Shown here piece after piece: positions 34,123 to 42,861 of a DNA stretch of 42,861 nucleotides (position 1 is the first letter of the stretch; the number at the start of each line of letters is the position of its first letter). Made by a program: the position numbers and the translations under genes. Source of the DNA: Thiomonas sp. Its GTDB lineage: Bacteria > Pseudomonadota > Gammaproteobacteria > Burkholderiales > Burkholderiaceae_C. Location: NCBI GenBank assembly GCA_023255715.1, contig JAGDVQ010000128.1:22840-65700 (forward strand). Reading direction: 5' to 3'. Below the pieces are notes generated by a model that did not search any database, was not told where the DNA came from, and saw only the letters and a program-made list of their open reading frames with translations.

Positions 34123-35158
34123 CCTCCATCCCCGGCTGCTTGCCGACATCGGCGGCACCCACGCCCGCTTTGCGCTGCAGACCCCGCAGGGGATCAGTCC
34201 CATCATCAACCTGGCCTGCGCCGACTTCCCGGCCGTGCAGGACGCCATCCAGGAGGCGCTGCGCCGCGCTGGCGCGCCCGCAGTGCGCCATGCGGCATTT
34301 GCCATCGCCAACCCGGTGCTGGGTGATGCGGTGCGCATGACCAACCATGACTGGGCGTTCTCCATCACCGCGCTGCGCGACGCCATGGGCTGGGAGACGC
34401 TGCTGGTGCTCAACGACTTCACCGCGCTGGCACTGGCGCTGCGGGAGCTTCCGCCCGACTCTCTGCGCCAGATCGGCGGCGGCGCGCCTGTGCCCGGCGC
34501 CGCCATCGGCCTGCTCGGCGCGGGCACCGGTCTTGGCGTCTCCGGCCTGATTCCGGGCCCGAACGGAACCTGGCTGCCGCTGGCCGGTGAGGGCGGGCAT
34601 GTGAGTTTCGCGCCGTTCGATGCGCGCGAGATCGACCTCTGGCGCTACGCCCGGGCGCGCTTCGGCCATGTCTCAGCCGAGCGCCTGCTCTCAGGCCCGG
34701 GGCTGCAACTCCTCCACGCCTGGCTGGGCGAGATCGACCCGCACCCCGCCGCAGGGCCGCCCCAAGGCGGGATGCACCCCCTCGGGGGGCAGCGAGGGCA
34801 AAGACCGAGCGCGGGGGCCGTCTACCTCCCCGCGGACATCACCGCGCGCGCCTTGAACGGCAGCGACGCCCGCTGCGTGCAAGCCGTCGATCTGTTCTGC
34901 ACCCTGCTCGGCACCGTGGCCGCCAATCTGGCGCTGACCCTGGGCGCGTTGGGCGGCATTTTCATCGGCGGTGGCATCGTGCCCAAGCTGGGTGCGGCAT
35001 TCGAGCGCTCGGGCTTTCGCGCCCGGTTCGAGGACAAGGGTCGTTTTTCCGACTATCTCGCCCGCATTCCGGTGTTTGTCATTCATCACCCCGATCCCGC
35101 ATTCCTCGGCGTGGCCAAGGCGCTGGACCAACACCTCACCTCTTCCACCCTCTCATGA
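34103..35158 (+). CDS. glk: glucokinase, with an in-frame repeat insertion
   Basis: This 351-residue ROK-unrelated (Glk-type) glucokinase phosphorylates glucose with ATP. It has the phosphate motif LLADIGGTHARFALQ, the glucose-binding VLNDFTALALAL, the nucleotide region GLLGAGTGLGVSGLIP, LAGEGGHVSFAPFD and GGIFIGGGIVPKLG. The ATG at 34103 overlaps the end of pgl by 20 bases. About 27 residues (roughly 214-241, GPPQGGMHPLGGQRGQRPSA) do not fit the family. They coincide with a GC-rich repeat between EIDPHP and LPADITARAL, which explains why the protein is longer than usual. The insertion keeps the frame and lies in a likely surface loop, so activity may survive. The stop overlaps malQ (ATGA). 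Confidence 0.93.
   Translation: MPTGHLDLHPRLLADIGGTHARFALQTPQGISPIINLACADFPAVQDAIQEALRRAGAPAVRHAAFAIANPVLGDAVRMTNHDWAFSITALRDAMGWETLLVLNDFTALALALRELPPDSLRQIGGGAPVPGAAIGLLGAGTGLGVSGLIPGPNGTWLPLAGEGGHVSFAPFDAREIDLWRYARARFGHVSAERLLSGPGLQLLHAWLGEIDPHPAAGPPQGGMHPLGGQRGQRPSAGAVYLPADITARALNGSDARCVQAVDLFCTLLGTVAANLALTLGALGGIFIGGGIVPKLGAAFERSGFRARFEDKGRFSDYLARIPVFVIHHPDPAFLGVAKALDQHLTSSTLS
34742..34824. repeat. Burkholderiales-type GC-rich palindromic repeat inside glk
   Basis: About 80 bases contain two small hairpins, CCGCCCCAAGGCGG and CCCCCTCGGGGG, followed by GCAGCGAGGGCAAAGACCGA and GCGCGGGGGCC. I recall this type as a common intergenic repeat in Burkholderiales genomes, but could not search for other copies. 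Here it is in frame within glk. Ends are estimated from where glucokinase homology stops and resumes. Confidence 0.6.
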
Positions 35159-36702
35159 CAACGCCCAACAACGGCAACCTCGGTGGCAACATCACCGCGA
35201 TGCGCTTTCCCCGTCGCAGCGGCGTGCTGCTGCACATCACCTCCCTGCCCGGGCCGCACGGCAGCGGCGATCTGGGGCCGGATGCCTATCACTTCGTCGA
35301 CTGGCTGCAGGCCAGCGGGCAGTCGCTGTGGCAATTCCTGCCGCTGGGCAATCTCGGCGTGGGGTACTCGCCCTACATGAGCAGCTCGGCCTTTGCAGGC
35401 AACGTGCTGCTGATCGACCTGGCCGAGCTGCAGCAACGCGGCTGGCTGGGCGCCGACGATCTGGCGCCGACCGACGGATTGCATGGCGCGCAGGTGAACT
35501 TCGAGCGCGTCATTCCGTTCCGCATGGAGCGCCTGCAGCGCGCTGCGCAGCGTTTTGCCGCCAGCGCCACGCCGCAAGAACGCGCCGATCTGGCCGCGTT
35601 CCGTGCCGCGCATGCCCAGTGGCTGGACGACTATGCGCTGTTCATGGCCTTGTCCGAGCACTTCGAGGACCGCTTGTGGAGCGATTGGGACGCCCCGCTG
35701 GCGCAGCGCCAGCCCGCGGCCTTGCTGCAGGCCAGGGCGGAGCATGCCGAGCGCATCGACTTCTGGACATTCGCGCAATGGTGCTTCTTCCGCCAATGGG
35801 GCGCGCTGCGCGCCTACGCCCACTCCCGCAGGGTGAAGCTGGTGGGCGACATGCCGATTTTCATCTCCCTCAACAGCGCCGATGTGTGGGCACGGCCCGA
35901 CCTGTTTCAGCTCGACGCCGCAGGCCGGCCCACGGTCGTGACCGGTGTGCCGCCGGATTATTTTTCCGCCACGGGCCAGCGCTGGGGCAATCCGCACTAC
36001 CGCTGGGCAGCGCACGAGGCCGAGGGCTTTGCCTGGTGGATCGCGCGGCTGCGCGCCACCTTCTCGCTGGTGGACCTGGTGCGCATCGACCATTTCCGCG
36101 GCTTCGAAAGCTGCTGGGAAATCCCGGCGGACGCGCCCACGGCGATCGGCGGCAAGTGGGTTGCGGCGCCGGGTGCGGCGCTGTTCGACGCGGTGTCCAG
36201 GGCGCTTGGCCCGTTGCCCATCATCGCCGAAGACCTTGGCGTCATCACCCCGGAAGTCACCGCGCTGCGGCAGCGCTTCGGCTTTCCCGGCATGCGCATC
36301 CTGCAGTTTGCCTGGGGGCAGGACGACGGCGGCAAGAATGCCTACCTGCCGCACAACCATACCCACGACAGCGTGGTCTATCCCGGCACGCACGACAACG
36401 ACACCACGGTGGGCTGGTGGGCCAGCGCGCCCGAAACGGTGCGCCACCATGTGCGCGACTACCTTGCCTGCGACGGCGGCGACATCGCCTGGACGCTGAT
36501 CCGCGCAGCCAGCGCCAGTGTGGCCGACATCGCCCTGTTCGCCATGCAGGACGTGCTGCGGCTGGACAGCAGCCAGCGCATGAACACACCCGGAACGGCG
36601 CAAGGCAACTGGGGCTGGCGTTTCACCTGGGATCAGGTACAACCAGGGCATGCGGCGGCATTGGCGCACTTCGGCCAGCTGTACAACCGCCACCCAAACT
36701 GA
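35155..36702 (+). CDS. malQ: 4-alpha-glucanotransferase (amylomaltase)
   Basis: This 515-residue GH77 enzyme moves alpha-1,4-glucan segments between malto-oligosaccharides and releases glucose. Motifs are the N-terminal RRSGVLLHITSLPGPHGSGD, VKLVGDMPIFISLNSADVWA, the nucleophile region DLVRIDHFRGFESCWEIP, the acid/base Glu in PIIAEDLGVITPEV, and YPGTHDNDTTVGWW. Size fits the short amylomaltase class. The ATG overlaps the glk stop by four bases. It can shorten glycogen-derived oligosaccharides produced by GlgX, giving glucose for Glk. Confidence 0.96.
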   Translation: MTTPNNGNLGGNITAMRFPRRSGVLLHITSLPGPHGSGDLGPDAYHFVDWLQASGQSLWQFLPLGNLGVGYSPYMSSSAFAGNVLLIDLAELQQRGWLGADDLAPTDGLHGAQVNFERVIPFRMERLQRAAQRFAASATPQERADLAAFRAAHAQWLDDYALFMALSEHFEDRLWSDWDAPLAQRQPAALLQARAEHAERIDFWTFAQWCFFRQWGALRAYAHSRRVKLVGDMPIFISLNSADVWARPDLFQLDAAGRPTVVTGVPPDYFSATGQRWGNPHYRWAAHEAEGFAWWIARLRATFSLVDLVRIDHFRGFESCWEIPADAPTAIGGKWVAAPGAALFDAVSRALGPLPIIAEDLGVITPEVTALRQRFGFPGMRILQFAWGQDDGGKNAYLPHNHTHDSVVYPGTHDNDTTVGWWASAPETVRHHVRDYLACDGGDIAWTLIRAASASVADIALFAMQDVLRLDSSQRMNTPGTAQGNWGWRFTWDQVQPGHAAALAHFGQLYNRHPN

Positions 36703-36717
36703 ACCGGAACCCCGCCC

Positions 36718-38912
36718 ATGCTGACCGAACACGACATCGCCGATCTTGCGCAAGGCCGCCACGCCGACCCCTTTGGCGTGCTCGGCATGCATGCGCGCGG
36801 CACCACGCTCTGGGTCAATGCCCTGCTGCCCGGCGCGCTGGGCGTGGAGGTCATCGAGCGTGCCAGTGGTGCTCCGGTTGCCGCGCTGGAGAAGCAGGAC
36901 GACACGGCGGTGTTCAGCGCCCGCATGGGCCGCCGCCGCAAGCCCTTCGACTATCTGTTGCGCGTGACCTGGCCGCCGCTGCGCCCGGGCGATCCACCCT
37001 GGGTGCGCGACCTGGAAGACCCCTACCGTTTCCCGCAGGTGCTGGGCGAGATGGACGCCTGGCTGCTGGCCGAGGGCACGCACCTGCGGCCGTATGAATG
37101 CCTGGGCGCACACCCCGGCGAGATGCTCGGCGTGGCCGGCACCCGCTTTGCCGTGTGGGCACCCAATGCACGGCGGGTGTCGGTGATCGGGGACTTCAAC
37201 CTGTGGGACGGCCGCCGCCACCCCATGCGGCTGCGGCGCGAATGTGGTGTGTGGGAACTGTTCCTGCCCGATGTAGGCAAGGGCGCGCTGTACAAGTTCG
37301 AAATCCTCACCCAGCACGGCGACATCCTGCACAAGGCCGACCCCATGGCCTTCCGCAGCGAACTGCGCCCCAACACCGCCAGCATCGTGCACGGTCTGCC
37401 GCCGCTGCACCCCATTCGCAGCGACATGGCGCGGGCCAATGCCTTTGCCGCGCCGATCAGCATTTACGAGGTGCATCTGGGCTCGTGGCGCAAGGCGGAT
37501 GGCTGGCGCTGGCTGAACTATCGCGAACTGGCCGACACCCTGGTGCCCTACGCCCGCGACATGGGCTTCACGCATCTGGAGCTGCTGCCTATCAGCGAGC
37601 ATCCCTTCGACGGCTCGTGGGGTTACCAGCCCATCAGCCTGTTCGCTCCCACCGCGCGTTTCGGCACGCCCGAGGATTTCCAGTCTTTCGTCGATGCCGC
37701 GCACGCCGCGGGGCTGGGCGTGATTCTCGACTGGGTGCCCGCGCACTTCCCGTCCGATGCGCACGGCCTGGCCAACTTCGACGGCACCCATCTGTACGAA
37801 TACGCCGATCCGAAGGAAGGCTTCCACCACGACTGGAACACCCTGATCTACAACTTCGGCCGCACCGAAGTGCGCAACTACCTGGTGGCCAACGCCCTGT
37901 ACTGGCTGGAGCGCTTCAACATCGACGGCCTGCGGGTGGACGCCGTGGCCTCGATGCTCTACCGCGACTACAGCCGCCCGGCCGGGCAATGGGTGCCCAA
38001 CAAGTTCGGCGGGCGCGAAAACCTGGAAGCCATCGACTTCCTGCGGCGCATGAACCACACCGTCGGCGTGCAGCGCCCCGGCGCCATCACCCTGGCGGAA
38101 GAATCCACCGCCTTCCCCGGCGTGAGCCGCCCGCCATCCGACGATTTGCGCAGCGGTGGTCTGGGCTTTCATTACAAGTGGAACATGGGCTGGATGCACG
38201 ACAGCCTGAGCTATGTGCGGCGCGACCCGATCCATCGCCAGTACCACCACAACGAGCTGACCTTCAGCATGATGTACGCCTACGACGAGAACTTCGTCCT
38301 GCCGCTCTCGCACGACGAGGTCGTCCACGGCAAGGGGTCGCTGCTGGCCAAGATGCCGGGCGACCGCTGGCAGCAATTCGCCAATCTGCGCGCCTACCTT
38401 GGCTACATGTTCAGCCATCCCGGCAAGAAGCTGCTGTTCATGGGCAACGAGTTCGCACAAGCGTCGGAGTGGCAGTCCGACTACAGCCTCGACTGGGACG
38501 CGCTGCTGCACGCGCCACACCGCGGCATCCAGCGCCTGGTGCGCGACCTCAACCTCACCTATCGCGCCCATCCCGCGCTGCATCAGCTCGACCACCATCC
38601 CGGTGGCTTCACCTGGATCACTTACGACGACGCCACGCAGTCGGTGCTGGCCTTCGAACGCGCGGCCAGCCAGGGCCCTGCCTTCGTCGTGCTGTGCAAC
38701 TTCACGCCCACACCGCGCCCCGGCTACCGCATCGGCGTCCCGCAGGCCGGGCGCTGGGAGGTGCTGATCAATACCGACGACCCGGTGTACGAGGGCTCGG
38801 GCCTGCCGCTGGATCTGCAGGACGCCGCGCCGCAGCCGTCGCACGGACGGGCGTTCTCGCTGCAGCTCACCCTGCCGCCGCTGGCCTGCGTCATCCTCCG
38901 CCCTGCCAGTTG

Positions 38913-38913
<1 letters not shown>
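36718..38913 (+). CDS. glgB: 1,4-alpha-glucan branching enzyme
   Basis: This 731-residue GH13 enzyme introduces alpha-1,6 branches into glycogen. It has the long-form layout with N-terminal carbohydrate-binding modules ([38 protein letters not shown]) and then the catalytic barrel. GH13 motifs are visible: [19 protein letters not shown], the nucleophile in [17 protein letters not shown], the acid in [13 protein letters not shown], and [16 protein letters not shown]. It starts 15 bases after malQ, and its TGA shares a base with the glgX ATG (TGATG). Length equals the E. coli enzyme within a few residues. Confidence 0.97.
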
Positions 38914-42727
<3,814 letters not shown>

Positions 42728-42767
42728 GACTTTCGACTGCCCCCTAAAAACACCCAGGAGACCTGCC

Positions 42768-42861
42768 ATGAATCAGAACCAACCGCTGAGCCCGATGTCC
42801 CTGCAAGACCGCCAGACCCAGCCGCACATGCTGGTGCGCCGCTCGATCGCCCTGGTGCTGG
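42768..42861 (+). CDS. glgC: glucose-1-phosphate adenylyltransferase, N-terminal start (truncated by window edge)
   Basis: Only the first 31 codons are present: MNQNQPLSPMSLQDRQTQPH, then MLVRRSIALVL. The last part matches the start of the GlgC nucleotidyltransferase motif (ALVLAGGRG), just before its glycine loop. AGGAG lies seven bases before the ATG. Position after pgm in a glycogen cluster supports GlgC, which makes ADP-glucose for glycogen synthase. Because so little sequence is present, the call rests partly on context. Confidence 0.75.
   Translation, partial: MNQNQPLSPMSLQDRQTQPHMLVRRSIALVL

Overview
The window is a GC-rich chromosomal segment of a betaproteobacterium, most likely a Burkholderiales member close to Thiomonas. 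This placement is inferred from codon bias, the hupB/tRNA-Val/ppiD order, an EarP/EF-P pair with Arg32, an exported HiPIP, the Entner-Doudoroff genes and a Burkholderiales-type GC-rich repeat. No database search was run. There are no phage, transposase or CRISPR genes. Most of the segment is core metabolism and repair, with several small accessory cassettes.

Layout. 1-1559: the 3' end of a xanthine dehydrogenase large subunit gene and xdhC. 1569-5147: ilvD, a divergent LysR regulator, and Fe-superoxide dismutase with promoter and terminator. 5303-8541: ovoA (5-histidylcysteine sulfoxide synthase fused to a methyltransferase), with a one-base stop/start overlap to a divergent ADP-ribosylglycohydrolase-fold gene. 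8676-11458: tRNA-His, ppiD, tRNA-Val and hupB on the minus strand. 11528-14131: pgsA, an EamA transporter and a tartrate/D-malate dehydrogenase, all minus. 14301-16574: a 50-residue membrane protein and an OmpR/EnvZ-type two-component system. 16738-18253: three small exported proteins (one Gly/Met-rich, one DUF2202 lipoprotein) and a terminator. 18254-18426: a MITE-like palindromic repeat. 18427-21556: an operon of two cytochrome bd (CydA)-like membrane subunits, one carrying a fused cytochrome c domain, plus a small cytochrome c. Its upstream region holds two FNR-type boxes. 22046-27047: a Spy/CpxP-like protein, uvrC, a family 5-like uracil-DNA glycosylase, earP and efp. 27110-28973: an operon of a DUF3034 outer-membrane-type protein, an exported truncated hemoglobin and a HiPIP. 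29215-42861: a carbon-storage block in which edd-eda diverges from zwf-pgl-glk-malQ-glgB-glgX-pgm-glgC.

How the genes work together. The right-hand third connects glycogen breakdown and synthesis (glgB, glgX, malQ, pgm, glgC) through Glk and Zwf/Pgl to the Entner-Doudoroff pathway (edd, eda). Several genes there overlap or nearly touch, which suggests coordinated expression. The left and middle parts hold redox-related cassettes: the bd-like/cytochrome c operon under probable FNR-type control, the exported hemoglobin/HiPIP set, superoxide dismutase and the ovothiol enzyme.

The most unusual items are the CydA-CydA-like/cytochrome c complex without a CydB, the OvoA-coupled ADP-ribosylglycohydrolase homologue whose metal-binding motifs are degenerate, the in-frame GC-rich repeat inside glk, and the exported truncated hemoglobin/HiPIP operon.
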